A stretch of DNA of 64,000 nt from CAITSH01 sp025356665 (GCA_025356665.1 JANXRV010000136.1:23364-87363); one strand, 5' to 3'. Shown: positions 25,507 through 34,643, numbered from the stretch's first letter. Program-made: numbers and translations. Notes: generated from the sequence alone by a model not told the origin.

Positions 25507-26757
25507 ATGACAGATACCCCAGACAATTGGTCCGCAGCATCACCCGCCGGATTTCCACCCACGCGCGAGGCGGCCGCCGCCCGCCTTGCCGCCGTCAACG
25601 TCGCCGACTATGCGCGCCGGCGCAATTACCTCGATGGCCCGGTGACGCGCCTGTCGCCTTATTTCAGCCACGGCCTGATTGAGTTGCCCGAGGCCTTGTT
25701 GCGACTGCGCACACGCGGCCCGCTGCCGCTGCAGCACAAGCTGGTTTTTGAATTCGGCTGGCGTGAATATTTCCAGCATGTCTGGCGCCACCTTGGCGAT
25801 GGCATTCTCGAGAACGTGCGGGCACCGCTGCCCGGCGTGGTCTATGCAGAGGCGCTGCCGGCTGACATCGTGGCGGCGCGCACCGGCGTGCCGGTCATTG
25901 ATGCGAGCGTGCGCGAAATGTACGAAACCGGCTACGTGCACAACCATGCGCGCATGTGGCTGGCCTCGTACATCGTGCATGTGCGCAAGATCCACTGGCG
26001 AACGGGCGCCGACTGGATGTACGGCCACCTGCTTGACGGCGATCTGGCCAGCAACCACCTGTCGTGGCAGTGGGTGGCCGGAACCTTCAGCGCCAAGCCC
26101 TATTTATTTAACGCCGCCAATGTGGCCGAATACGCGCCCGCCCTGGTCAGCCCGGGTACGGCCGTGGATTGCAGCTACGAACAGCTGGAGGCCCTGGCAC
26201 GCGGCACGGGCAGCGCCGGAGCAGAGCCCGCCGCGCCGAAAAAAGGCGTGACCATGCCCAAGCTGTTTGCCACGCCGCCGGCCAAACTCAAGGTCAAGCT
26301 CCTCGACAGCCTGCAATCGCTGGGAGATATCCGCGCCCAGCGCGCCACGCTGGTCCATCCCTGGTGGCTGCAGGCGCGGCCCGACAGCAGCCTGGTGATC
26401 GGCGTGTTGCACGCGCCGTTTCACACGCGCTTCCCCTGGTCGGCGGCGCGTTGGGCCTTTGTCATGACGCGCATGCGCGCGGTGACCGACGTCATCTGGT
26501 ATGGCGATCTGACGCAGCTGCCCGATACCTTGCTCGACGCTGGTGCCGTTTCGGTGGCGTCGCGACGGACCTACAATCCCGGTTATGCAGAGGCGCTGGA
26601 TAATCCGGATGTGACGCTCGCCGAGGTGCCGCGGTTTCTCGATGATCCGGATGTGCTGTGCGGCTCTTTCACGCGGTTCTGGAATCAGGTGCTGCCGCCC
26701 CCGGTCGAGTCGCCCCGGGACAAGGAGCGCGTGCTCGCGAGGAAACTCAGGACATGA
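25507..26757 (+). CDS. photolyase/cryptochrome-like FAD-binding protein lacking the N-terminal antenna domain
   Basis: A 416-residue protein. Residues about 35-215 match the photolyase FAD-binding domain: RRRNYLDGPVTRLSPYFSHG, FEFGWREYFQHVW, VREMYETGYVHNHARMWLASYIVHV and LLDGDLASNHLSWQWVAGT, which hold the usual FAD and tryptophan-chain positions. The N-terminal alpha/beta antenna domain is missing. After a linker (about 225-270), a C-terminal part (PWWLQARPDSSLVIGVLHAPF, RWAFVMTRMRAVTDVIWYG) looks like an alpha/beta fold of unknown function. Known full photolyases are about 470 residues with the antenna first, so this is a different architecture. It overlaps the next gene by 4 nt. Confidence 0.85.
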   Translation: MTDTPDNWSAASPAGFPPTREAAAARLAAVNVADYARRRNYLDGPVTRLSPYFSHGLIELPEALLRLRTRGPLPLQHKLVFEFGWREYFQHVWRHLGDGILENVRAPLPGVVYAEALPADIVAARTGVPVIDASVREMYETGYVHNHARMWLASYIVHVRKIHWRTGADWMYGHLLDGDLASNHLSWQWVAGTFSAKPYLFNAANVAEYAPALVSPGTAVDCSYEQLEALARGTGSAGAEPAAPKKGVTMPKLFATPPAKLKVKLLDSLQSLGDIRAQRATLVHPWWLQARPDSSLVIGVLHAPFHTRFPWSAARWAFVMTRMRAVTDVIWYGDLTQLPDTLLDAGAVSVASRRTYNPGYAEALDNPDVTLAEVPRFLDDPDVLCGSFTRFWNQVLPPPVESPRDKERVLARKLRT

Positions 26758-27611
26758 TCGTGCCGCGACAAGGGCTGCTGCGCCTTGTTGCGGCGGGGCT
26801 TTTGCTTGCGCTGCTGGGCGGTTGCGCCTATCTGGACGTCAAGCAGCGCGAGCTTATCTTTCGTCCCAGCAAGGCGTACTCCAGTACGCCGGCGGAGTAT
26901 GGTCTTGCCTACGAGGATGTCTGGTTGCCGGTGGCGGGCGCGACCGGGCGCGTGCACGGCTGGTGGATACCCGCCGCCCAGGGCAAGGCCCCCGCGCTTC
27001 TCTACCTGCATGGCGCGCGCTGGTCCATAGGCAACAACCTGTTTCGCATCGCGCGGCTGCGCGAGGCCGGGTTTTCGGTGCTGGCCATCGATTACCGCGG
27101 TTTTGGCCAAAGCGACGGCGATCTGCCATCGGAGGCGCAAACCTACGAGGACGCGCGTGCCGCCTGGAACTGGCTCATCGCCAAAGAACCGGACGCAAGG
27201 CGGCGCCTTATTTTCGGTCACTCTCTGGGCGGTGCGGTGGCCATAGATCTCGCCTCCCGGCAGGTGGCTGCGGCCGGCCTCATTGTCGAGGCGAGCTTCA
27301 CCTCCATCCCCGATATGGCGAGCCGCAGTTACTGGTACGTGCCGGCGGCGGTGCTGACGCAGCGCTATGCCTCCATCGACAAGATAGCCGCGGTGAAACT
27401 GCCCTTGCTGTTCATGCACGGCAAGGCCGACGGAGTGGTTCCCTACCAGATGAGCGAGCGGCTGCATGCCGCCGCGACTTCACCCAAGCGGCTCGTACTC
27501 ATGGAGGACGCAGGGCACAGCAACATGTCCTGGAAATTTTCCGCCGAGTATCTGCGCGCGGTGCGCGGATTTTTTGCCGAGCTGGGCCCGGGCGGACCCG
27601 CCGGTAACTAG
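26754..27611 (+). CDS. lipoprotein alpha/beta hydrolase
   Basis: A 285-residue hydrolase with a lipoprotein signal (LLLALLGGCAYLD, lipobox LGGC, modified Cys about residue 24), so probably membrane-anchored in the periplasm. The hydrolase fold is shown by LLYLHGARWSIGNN (oxyanion region), AIDYRGFGQSDGD, the nucleophile elbow GHSLGG, FMHGKADGVVP (acid) and DAGHSNMSW (His). The family includes BEM46/YqiA-like serine esterases. The start ATG at 26754 overlaps the photolyase-like stop (ATGA); the frame open from 26658 is a shadow. Substrate unknown. Confidence 0.87.
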   Translation: MIVPRQGLLRLVAAGLLLALLGGCAYLDVKQRELIFRPSKAYSSTPAEYGLAYEDVWLPVAGATGRVHGWWIPAAQGKAPALLYLHGARWSIGNNLFRIARLREAGFSVLAIDYRGFGQSDGDLPSEAQTYEDARAAWNWLIAKEPDARRRLIFGHSLGGAVAIDLASRQVAAAGLIVEASFTSIPDMASRSYWYVPAAVLTQRYASIDKIAAVKLPLLFMHGKADGVVPYQMSERLHAAATSPKRLVLMEDAGHSNMSWKFSAEYLRAVRGFFAELGPGGPAGN

Positions 27612-27680
27612 CGCTTCGGCTCGGCGGAGGCTCCGGCTGGCGTGCTATTCTGCGCGCCCCTTTAATTTTTTCGGGCAGCC

Positions 27681-28655
27681 ATGAATATCATCATCCTTGA
27701 TGACTATCAGGACGCCGTGCGCGGCCTGTCGTGTTTCGCAAAACTCGCCGGGCACAGCGTGACGGTGCATCGGGACAGCGTCAGTGATGCCGATGCGCTG
27801 GTGGCGCGCCTGGCCGAGGCCGACGCCGTGGTGCTGATTCGTGAACGCACGCGTATTGCCGCGGCGCTCATCGCGCGACTGCCAAAACTTAAAATTCTCA
27901 GTCAGACCGGCGGCGCTGGAAAACACATTGATATCGAGGCCTGTACGCGCGCCGGCATTGTCGTGTGTGCGGGCACCGGGGCGCCGGACGCGCCGGCCGA
28001 GCTGACCTGGGGGCTGATCCTCGCCTCGGTACGATCCATCGCGCTTGAAGACCGGCGGCTGCGCGAGGGCCGCTGGCAGACCACGCTGGGCCGTACGCTC
28101 AAGGGCATGACCCTGGGTATCTACGGCTACGGCAAGATCGGTTCGCTGGTTGCCGGTTACGGCAAAGCGTTCGGCATGAAGGTCATCGCTTACGGGCGCG
28201 AGGCTTCGGCGAAGCGCGCACACGCCGAGGGCGTGAAAATGGCGGCATCGCGCGCGCAACTGTTTTCCGGCGCCGATGTGCTGAGCGTGCACCTGCGCCT
28301 GGCGCCGGAAACGCGGGGCATTGTCACGCGCGAGGATCTTGCCCTGATGAAATCCGATGCGGTTTTCGTCAACACCAGTCGCGCCGAACTGGTTGCGCCG
28401 GGTGCCCTCGAGGCGGCGCTCAAGGCCGGGGCTCCGGGCTTTGCCGCCCTCGATGTGTTTGAAGGCGAGCCCGTCCTTGGTGCCAAGCACCCCTTGTTGA
28501 AAATGGACAACGTCGTTGCGACACCGCACCTCGGTTATGTCACCGAGGACAACTACGAGCTTTATTTTGGCACGGCCTTTGACAACATCCTTGCCGTCAG
28601 CGCCGGCAAGCCGGCCACGACCGTCGTCAATCCGGAGGCACTCGGTAAGCGCTGA
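27681..28655 (+). CDS. D-2-hydroxyacid dehydrogenase, NAD-dependent
   Basis: A 324-residue member of the D-isomer specific 2-hydroxyacid dehydrogenase family, which reduces 2-oxo acids or oxidises 2-hydroxy acids. The Rossmann motif is LGIYGYGKIGSLVAGYG (GxGxxG), and the catalytic Arg, Glu and His lie in VNTSRAELV, DVFEGEP and ATPHLGYVT. Length is normal. Close relatives are often named as 3-phosphoglycerate dehydrogenase-like, but no ACT domain is present and the substrate cannot be told. A strong terminator follows at 28678-28721, so it is probably transcribed alone. Confidence 0.92.
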   Translation: MNIIILDDYQDAVRGLSCFAKLAGHSVTVHRDSVSDADALVARLAEADAVVLIRERTRIAAALIARLPKLKILSQTGGAGKHIDIEACTRAGIVVCAGTGAPDAPAELTWGLILASVRSIALEDRRLREGRWQTTLGRTLKGMTLGIYGYGKIGSLVAGYGKAFGMKVIAYGREASAKRAHAEGVKMAASRAQLFSGADVLSVHLRLAPETRGIVTREDLALMKSDAVFVNTSRAELVAPGALEAALKAGAPGFAALDVFEGEPVLGAKHPLLKMDNVVATPHLGYVTEDNYELYFGTAFDNILAVSAGKPATTVVNPEALGKR

Positions 28656-28677
28656 AATCGAGGTGCGGAAATGGAAA

Positions 28678-28721
28678 AGGCTGGAAAGCCGCGCCCGGCG
28701 CGGGTTTCCAGCCTTTTTATC
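28678..28721. terminator. terminator formed by REP-like palindrome copy B
   Basis: The 35-nt palindrome at 28679-28713 (GGCTGGAAA...TTTCCAGCC) is flanked by AA and TTTTT and lies 22 nt after the dehydrogenase stop. It makes a classical hairpin plus U-tract on the plus strand, and faces the end of coxG on the other strand. Confidence 0.85.
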
Positions 28722-28750
28722 TGACTGATGCGTGTTTCTGGGGGTTCAGT

Positions 28751-29311
28751 TCAGAGGAAGTAGGTCAGTGCAAACATGCCGGCCACGACAATGAGCACAA
28801 ACCACAGCGGGTTGAACGGGTCGGACGAGCCGGCTTTACCGTCGACAGGGCTTGCCGTTGCAGCGGCGGCAGGGCCCGCTACCTTGGCATTAAACGCCTT
28901 GAAGAAATCCTCGGCGAGTTTTTTCGCCACCCCGTCGATCAGGCGCGATCCGACCTGCGCCAGTTTGCCGCCGACCTGTGCCTTGGCGACATAAACAAGC
29001 TTGGTGCCGGCGCCATCGGTTGAAAGCGTCACCTGCGCGCCGCCCTTGCCAAAGCCGGCTGCGCCGCCGTTACCGCTGAACGCGAGCGAGTAGGATGTCG
29101 GCGGGTTGATATCCGAGAGCAGCAGGTTGCCCTTGAAGCGCGCCTTGACCGGGCCGACTGCGGCGAGGATGGTCACATTGAATTCGGTGTCCGAAATTTT
29201 TTCGATGGTTTCGCAGCCGGTGATGCAGGCTTTGAGCACTTCGGGGTCGTTGAGGCCGTCCCAAACAATGGCCTGGGTTTGCGGGATGATTTGTTCGCCG
29301 GTGAGTTCCAT
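28751..29311 (-). CDS. coxG: CoxG-like SRPBCC protein
   Basis: A 186-residue protein of the CoxG family (carbon monoxide dehydrogenase subunit G). Residues 1-150 form the START-like SRPBCC fold: MELTGEQIIPQTQAIVWDGLNDPEVLKACITGCETIEKISDTEF, then VGPVKARFKGNLLLSDINPPTSY and GKLAQVGSRLIDGVAKKLAEDFF. A single C-terminal membrane helix (NPLWFVLIVVAGMFALTYFL) anchors it to the membrane, as proposed for CoxG recruitment of CO dehydrogenase. GGAAGAAAA precedes the ATG at 29309-29311. It is the last gene of the minus-strand cox-like cluster. Confidence 0.9.
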   Translation of the reverse strand: MELTGEQIIPQTQAIVWDGLNDPEVLKACITGCETIEKISDTEFNVTILAAVGPVKARFKGNLLLSDINPPTSYSLAFSGNGGAAGFGKGGAQVTLSTDGAGTKLVYVAKAQVGGKLAQVGSRLIDGVAKKLAEDFFKAFNAKVAGPAAAATASPVDGKAGSSDPFNPLWFVLIVVAGMFALTYFL

Positions 29312-29410
29312 TTTTCTTCCAGAGGTGTTGTTGCACCCGCGTTGCATTGCGGGGCGGGTTTGCGGTTTATAACGGTGACCATGATGCTGTGTACGTGTTC
29401 CTGTGCGTCG

Positions 29411-29442
29411 GTATTCCTGTATTCCTGTATTCCTGTATTCCT
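29411..29442. repeat. 8-bp tandem repeat, 4 units
   Basis: GTATTCCT repeated four times without mismatch in the spacer between coxG and coxE. Confidence 0.85.
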
Positions 29443-29480
29443 GTGTTTTTGTGGTGCCGGGTGTTTGCGCGCCTGCGTGA

Positions 29481-30671
29481 CTATGCGGTCAGTGGCACGC
29501 CGGTACGCTTGATCTTTGCCAGTATACGTCCCAAGTCGACCAAACTGGCGATATTGTGCACCGGCAGGAATGCGTCAACGTGCGGCAGCATGGCCTTGAC
29601 CCCGGCCGGTTTGGCCTCGAAGGAACTGTAGCGCAACAAGGGGTTGAGCCAGATCAGTTGACTGGTGGATCGATGCAGGCGCGCCATTTCCTGTGACAGC
29701 CCGGCGCCCGCCTCGCGGTCGAGGCCGTCGGAGATGAGCAGCAGCACGGCGTTCTGTCCCAGCACGCGCCGCCCCCATTGCAGGTTGAACTCATGCATGG
29801 ATGCGCCAATGCGCGTGCCACCCGACCAGTCGGCCACCAATTCGGCCACGCGGTCCATGGCTAGGTCGACGTCGCGATGGCGCAGCGCGCGCGTCACGTT
29901 GGTGAGGCGTGTGCCGAACACAAAGCAGTGCACGCGGTCGCGGTCGTTGGTGAGGGCGTGCAGGAAGTGCAGGAACATGCGCGAATAACGGCTCATGCTG
30001 CCCGAAATGTCACACAACACCACCAGCGGCGGGTGGCGCTTTTGCTGTGAGCGGTGGCGTAACGGAATGAGGTCGCCGCCCGAGCGCAGGCTGGCGCGCA
30101 GTGTGGCGCGTGCATCGAGCAGGCGGCCGCGCGTGTCCGGCGCGAGGCGGCGGGTGCGCACCTCCGGGATGGGCAGGCGCAGCGCGGCGATCATTTTCTT
30201 TGCCTGGGCCAGCTCGTCGTTGGTCATAGTCTCGAAGTCGGCGTGCTGCAGCAGCTCGCGGTCCGAAACGGTGAAGGTCGAGTCGATCTCGACCTCCTGG
30301 TCTTGCTCGGGCTGCTGGCGCTCGTCCTGTTCGTTGCCGGCATGGAGGGCCTCGGCGAGCCGGTTGCTTGCCTGTTCTGCGTCGCGGTCGGCGCGGCCGT
30401 AGACCTGGGGCATCATCAAGGCCATGGCGCGTTCGAGCATTTTCGGGTCGCGCCAGAAAATGTGGAAGGCCTGGTCGAAAATTTCGAACTGCTCGCGTTT
30501 TCCGAGGAACAGGCTGGCGAGTGTCCAGTAGAAATCGTCGCGTCTGGCGATGCCCGTGGCTTCTAGCGCGCGCAAGGCGTCGATCACGCGGTCCGGCCCG
30601 ACCGGGATGCCCGCCGCGCGCAGCACGCGCGCGAAGTGCATGACGTTGTCGCCGAGGTGGCCCGCGCTCAC
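29481..30671 (-). CDS. coxE: CoxE-like VWA-domain protein
   Basis: A 396-residue VWA protein of the CoxE type, which with the AAA+ ATPase CoxD is thought to mature the copper-sulfur-molybdenum or related site of CoxL. An N-terminal helical part (about 1-200) is followed by the VWA domain with the MIDAS motif DISGSMS (VVLCDISGSMSRYSRM), the second MIDAS loop in WSGGTRIG, and LLISDGLDR. The start is GTG at 30669-30671, overlapping the stop of the upstream gene (GTGA). It has no signal peptide, so it works in the cytoplasm. The matching CoxD gene is at 33.6-34.5 kb. Confidence 0.9.
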   Translation of the reverse strand: MSAGHLGDNVMHFARVLRAAGIPVGPDRVIDALRALEATGIARRDDFYWTLASLFLGKREQFEIFDQAFHIFWRDPKMLERAMALMMPQVYGRADRDAEQASNRLAEALHAGNEQDERQQPEQDQEVEIDSTFTVSDRELLQHADFETMTNDELAQAKKMIAALRLPIPEVRTRRLAPDTRGRLLDARATLRASLRSGGDLIPLRHRSQQKRHPPLVVLCDISGSMSRYSRMFLHFLHALTNDRDRVHCFVFGTRLTNVTRALRHRDVDLAMDRVAELVADWSGGTRIGASMHEFNLQWGRRVLGQNAVLLLISDGLDREAGAGLSQEMARLHRSTSQLIWLNPLLRYSSFEAKPAGVKAMLPHVDAFLPVHNIASLVDLGRILAKIKRTGVPLTA

Positions 30672-31078
30672 TGGAAATATTTTCCTTCTGCTTTGTTCAC
30701 GCCCTCGGGTTTTATGGCATCAAAGCGCGTGAGCACGCCGCTGCTGCTGCGGTGCAATTCAAACAGCACGGCACCCGGTTCATATTCGCGCACGCCGGAC
30801 GCGTTCTCGATCCGGCCATCGGCAAAACGCTCGAAATGCACTTTCAGCACTCTGCCCTGCCGTGTGGCGGTGCAGTTTATTTTTTGGTCGGACTGGAAGC
30901 CGTGGATAAAAAGCCGGCAGACGCCGCCCTCCAGGCGCAAATCGTATTCGACCAGAATGGCGCTGCCGCCGGCGGTGCGTCCGGCCGAACTCGCGTAGTG
31001 GTAATGCGTGCGCCAAGGGTCGGCGGCCTGGCCGGGTAGTGTGGTTGCCATAAGCAGCAGCGCGAGGGTGATTTTCAC
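30668..31078 (-). CDS. exported hypothetical protein in the cox-like cluster
   Basis: A 136-residue protein with an N-terminal signal peptide (KITLALLLMATTLPGQAADP, cleavage after QAA). The mature part has HYHYASSAGRTAGGSAILVEYDLRLEGG, a Cys in GVCRLFIHGFQSD and another in KINCTATR that may pair, and a beta-rich pattern ending YEPGAVLFELHR. It resembles DUF-type periplasmic proteins with a lipocalin-like flavour, but I do not recognise a named family. It overlaps malonyl-CoA decarboxylase by 4 nt at its start and coxE at its end, so it is firmly part of the operon; it may sense or bind the pathway substrate, as inference. Confidence 0.75.
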   Translation of the reverse strand: MKITLALLLMATTLPGQAADPWRTHYHYASSAGRTAGGSAILVEYDLRLEGGVCRLFIHGFQSDQKINCTATRQGRVLKVHFERFADGRIENASGVREYEPGAVLFELHRSSSGVLTRFDAIKPEGVNKAEGKYFQ

Positions 31079-32421
31079 TTTGCTTTTTTTCCTTTGGATG
31101 AAAGCGTGGCGTCCCTTGCCAGTTTTTCCAATCGCGATGAGGCGATGACCCTGTGTTCCTTGACGTAGGCCTCATGGTTGGCTTCGACATCGGCGAGCTT
31201 GTAAACGTAGTTCACCATCAGTCCGGCCGAGCGCACCATGCCCGCTTCGGAGGTGTCACCCAGCCAGTTGATGCGATCGAGGCGGGCGCCGTTGGACAGG
31301 TGAAAGCGCGCCACCGGGTCGAGGGGTTCCTCGCCGTGCTTGGCGTGCAGCAGGTAATGTGCACACAACTGTGTCAGCGGTTGTTGCAGCACGGTAGCGA
31401 TGCCCTTGTCCTGAAACCAGCCGGTGTCATCGAGATGGGCGAGCAACAGTGCAATCTCGCGGCCCTGGGCTTCGTTGGCGGATTTGGCTGCGTCGCCGGC
31501 CAGCCATTTGTGAAAGCCCGGGATGGGCGAGAGCGTGGCAAAGGTTTTCAGGCGCGGGAATTCGCGGCCAAGGTCGTCGGCAACCTGCTTGATAAGGAAA
31601 TTGCCGAAGGAAATCCCGCGCAGGCCTTCCTGGCAGTTGGTGATGGAATAGAAAATCGCGCAATCGGCGCGGGCGGTATCCGATATGGGCGACGCCGGGT
31701 CGAGCAGGGGCTGCACCTTGGCGCTCATGCCGTGGGTCAGTGCGACCTCGATGAAAATAACAGGCTCCTCGGGCAGGGCTGGATGAAAGAAGGCGTAGCA
31801 GCGCCGGTCCGCTTGGAGGCGCCGGCGCAGGTCGTCCCAGCCCTGGATCTGGTGCACGGCTTCGTACTGGATGAGTTTTTCCAGGATGATGGCCGAGGTG
31901 CGCCAGTCGATGCGCTGCAGTGTGAGGAAGCCGCGGTTGAACCAGGATGACAGCAGGTGCGCCAGGTCCGACTCGCTGCCGGCCCACTGCGGGTTTTTTT
32001 TCAGTCCGAGCAGCATGCGCCGGCGCATCTGCACCAGGGTGCTGGTGCCGCCCGGAGCCATATTGAGGCGGCGGAACAATTCCTGGCGCGGCGCTTCAAC
32101 GGCGTTTTGCAGGCGGATCAGGTTCGCTTGCGACGCGTCGTCGCGGTAAGCGTCGGCGGCGCGCATGACCGTCTTCGGGTCGGGCGAGAACTCCGCGTCG
32201 AGCATGTCGAAGAAGCCTTCTACGCTGGCGCCTTCGAGGGCGCGGTAGTCGGCGAGCGCTTCGCGTGCGAGCGAGGCGCCGGAGGCCTCGCCGCGCTCGG
32301 ACAGCAGGGCGTGACTGCGGGCGATGGCCTGCCGCGCTTTTCGCGCTTCGGCCGCGCTCGGGGCACCGTCGGCGCGCGCGACCGAACCGAGCAGGCGTTT
32401 GAGAAAGTTGGGTTTATCCAT
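31075..32421 (-). CDS. malonyl-CoA decarboxylase
   Basis: A 448-residue malonyl-CoA decarboxylase, converting malonyl-CoA to acetyl-CoA and CO2. The N-terminal helical domain (about 1-170) is followed by the GNAT-like catalytic domain with KNPQWAGSESDLAHLLSSWFNRGFL, FIEVALTHGMSAKVQPLLD, FYSITNCQEGLRGISFGNFLIK, TLSPIPGFHKWL, and the family signature RFHLSNGARLDRINWLGD containing the conserved His used in catalysis. Length is normal. It overlaps the downstream gene by 4 nt. Its place beside ring-oxidising enzymes suggests that malonyl-CoA or malonate is a product of the pathway, or it may simply supply acetyl-CoA. Confidence 0.93.
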   Translation of the reverse strand: MDKPNFLKRLLGSVARADGAPSAAEARKARQAIARSHALLSERGEASGASLAREALADYRALEGASVEGFFDMLDAEFSPDPKTVMRAADAYRDDASQANLIRLQNAVEAPRQELFRRLNMAPGGTSTLVQMRRRMLLGLKKNPQWAGSESDLAHLLSSWFNRGFLTLQRIDWRTSAIILEKLIQYEAVHQIQGWDDLRRRLQADRRCYAFFHPALPEEPVIFIEVALTHGMSAKVQPLLDPASPISDTARADCAIFYSITNCQEGLRGISFGNFLIKQVADDLGREFPRLKTFATLSPIPGFHKWLAGDAAKSANEAQGREIALLLAHLDDTGWFQDKGIATVLQQPLTQLCAHYLLHAKHGEEPLDPVARFHLSNGARLDRINWLGDTSEAGMVRSAGLMVNYVYKLADVEANHEAYVKEHRVIASSRLEKLARDATLSSKGKKAK

Positions 32422-32486
32422 GTGCGGGGCTCAGGTGAGGTCAGGACTAGGAGGGGACGCAGGGCCCGGGGCTAAGGGATAAACGC

Positions 32487-33473
32487 TCAGCACCAGTGCC
32501 CGAAGCCCAAGCCGACGCCGGTGAGGGCGCGCGAGCGGTACGCGGGGACGTAGGTCAGCCAGTCGAGTGTCAGCCCGTCGATGGCCCCCATCATGCAAAT
32601 CCAGTTGCGTATTTCAGATGATCCCGATTGCAGGATGCTTGGCGACAGGCCTGACAGCGTGGCTGTATCGTTGCGACGCATCGCTTCGACCACCGTGTTG
32701 TCCAGCGATTCGTTGACAAGGAAATGGCTGAGGCCGCCAGAGGCCATGATGCCGACACGGATGTCCTGCGCAAAGGAGTCTACCAGTGCGCGAATGGCGC
32801 GGCCCAGCGCAAGGCAACGCGTCGGCGTCGGCACGTTGGGCGGATAGTAGGTGTTGAGAAATACCGGCACGATGGCGACCGGATGTTCGCGCATGTACTG
32901 GCGATGGACGAAGGAGTAGGCATGGCCCTCGAACTGCTCGCCGATCAGCGCGCGGATCGCGGTGATATCGAAGTTGCGTTGCGTCAGGCCTTCAATCAGA
33001 TGCGTGCCCAGGGCGGCATGGCAGGGGTAATGGCGCTCTGCGCCGTCCTCAAGGCGCGTGCTTTGGTCGCGGTAATACCAGTTCTCAGGCAGGGGCGAGG
33101 GCGCGGGCCCGTTGCGAATGGTCTCGCCGGTGTAAATGCCGATGGCCGGGCGGCTGTTGTCCTTGAAAATTTCCCGCTGGTCGTCCCCGACAATGATCAG
33201 TGCGTCGAGTCTGGCCTCCGCGATACCGGTTTTGATCCTGTCCATGGCGAGCCGGGTGGTTTCGTGGCGGTCGGCGATGAGCGTGGGCGTGAGGCGCTCT
33301 TGTGCGTCTGCGGGCAGGCTTTGCAGCAGTTCGGCGTAGCTGCGTGGTATGCCCTCAAAATCGTGGATCGGTGCCTTGACGTCGATGTGATCGAACAGTT
33401 TGAGCCAGTTCTCCACAGGCGATAGCAGCATGGTGCTGTGCGAACTTCCAAATGCGGCTACCAGTCTTGCCAT
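32487..33473 (-). CDS. LigB-type class III extradiol dioxygenase
   Basis: A 328-residue protein of the LigB family (protocatechuate 4,5-dioxygenase beta-subunit type), non-haem Fe(II) enzymes that cleave catecholic rings next to the hydroxyls. The first iron-ligand region is AAFGSSHSTML (His12); later parts are LIIVGDDQREIF, HAYSFVHRQYMREHPVAIVPVFLNTYYPPN and MASGGLSHFLVNESLD, in family order. No LigA-like alpha subunit is encoded nearby, so it would work as a single-subunit enzyme. The ATG at 33471-33473 is used; the frame open from 33521 adds unrelated residues. It lies between coxD and malonyl-CoA decarboxylase. Confidence 0.87.
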   Translation of the reverse strand: MARLVAAFGSSHSTMLLSPVENWLKLFDHIDVKAPIHDFEGIPRSYAELLQSLPADAQERLTPTLIADRHETTRLAMDRIKTGIAEARLDALIIVGDDQREIFKDNSRPAIGIYTGETIRNGPAPSPLPENWYYRDQSTRLEDGAERHYPCHAALGTHLIEGLTQRNFDITAIRALIGEQFEGHAYSFVHRQYMREHPVAIVPVFLNTYYPPNVPTPTRCLALGRAIRALVDSFAQDIRVGIMASGGLSHFLVNESLDNTVVEAMRRNDTATLSGLSPSILQSGSSEIRNWICMMGAIDGLTLDWLTYVPAYRSRALTGVGLGFGHWC

Positions 33474-33575
33474 TCTGCTTGTTCTCTCAACAGTCGTATG
33501 ACAAGGTTTTCGCCTTGCCACAGGGCATCGATTTCATGCGGCCCGAAAAGGCCGCCGGCTGATTATTTTTGCAGC

Positions 33576-34490
33576 TCAGTTCGCTGCGAGTTCGGCCTTG
33601 ACCTCGGCCAGCAGGCGCTCCGCTTCGCTGCCCTGGATGCGACCGATGTCGTCCTGGTACTTGAGCAGCGCACCCAGTGTGTCGTTGACGGTGGCCGGGT
33701 CTAGGGTCATGCGGTCCAGCGCCACCAGCGCCTTGGACCAGTCTATGGTCTCGGCCACCCCGGGCAGTTTGAACAAGTCCATTTTGCGCAGCCGCTGCAC
33801 GAACTCCACCACCTCGCGTGACAGGCGCTCGGAGCAACCCGGTGCTTTGCGCCGCAGGATATCCAGTTCGCGCGCCGCATCCGGATAGTCAACCCAGTGA
33901 TAGAGGCAGCGGCGTTTGACCGCGTCGTGGATTTCACGCGTGCGGTTGGAGGTGAGGATGACGATGGGCGGTTTTTTCGCCGTAATGGTGCCGATCTCGG
34001 GCACCGTCACCTGGAAATCCGAAAGTATTTCCAGCAGGTAGGCCTCAAAGGGTTCGTCGGTGCGGTCGAGTTCGTCTATGAGTAGCACCGGTGGCGGCCC
34101 CTTGGCTTCAAGTGCGCGCAGCAGCGGGCGGCGGATGAGAAATTTTTCCGAGAACACATCGGCGCCCAGCTTGTCCTTGGATTTTTCGCCGGAAGCTTCG
34201 GCGAGTCGGATCTCGATCATCTGGCGCGAGTAGTTCCATTCGTACACCGCGCTGGCCACATCGAGGCCCTCGTAGCATTGCAGGCGTATCAATTCGCGGC
34301 CGAGCGCTTTGGCGAGAACCTTGGCGATTTCGGTCTTGCCGACGCCGGCCTCGCCTTCGAGCATGAGTGGACGCTCCATCTTGAGCGCGAGGAACACCGA
34401 GGTCGCAAGACTGCGCTCGGCAACGTAGTCGGCGCCAGCCAGCAGGGCAAGGGTGTCGTCGACGGATTTGGGGAGAGATATATTTGCCAT
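33576..34490 (-). CDS. coxD: CoxD-like MoxR AAA+ ATPase
   Basis: A 304-residue AAA+ ATPase of the MoxR/CoxD type. Walker A is GEAGVGKT (about residues 45-52), Walker B is LLIDELDRTDE, sensor 1 is ILTSNRTRE, and the arginine finger region is AVKRRCLYHWVDYPD. The start MANISLPKSVDDTLALLAGADYVAERSL is typical of CoxD, a chaperone working with CoxE to insert sulfur or metal into the CoxL active site. It lies in the same minus-strand run as coxE but separated from it by the dioxygenase, malonyl-CoA decarboxylase and a hypothetical gene. Confidence 0.9.
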   Translation of the reverse strand: MANISLPKSVDDTLALLAGADYVAERSLATSVFLALKMERPLMLEGEAGVGKTEIAKVLAKALGRELIRLQCYEGLDVASAVYEWNYSRQMIEIRLAEASGEKSKDKLGADVFSEKFLIRRPLLRALEAKGPPPVLLIDELDRTDEPFEAYLLEILSDFQVTVPEIGTITAKKPPIVILTSNRTREIHDAVKRRCLYHWVDYPDAARELDILRRKAPGCSERLSREVVEFVQRLRKMDLFKLPGVAETIDWSKALVALDRMTLDPATVNDTLGALLKYQDDIGRIQGSEAERLLAEVKAELAAN

Positions 34491-34643
34491 AGGGAGAATT
34501 ATGCCAGCAAGCGCCCCCGGCCAAAAGCGCTCAGACGCGGGAGGACGGCTTTTTATGACCGGTTTATTGCATGATCAACCGCCGGCCGCCAGATTCAGTG
34601 TCATGCCGGCTGTAATGTTTTTCTGTTGCCCGGACATGCCGGC

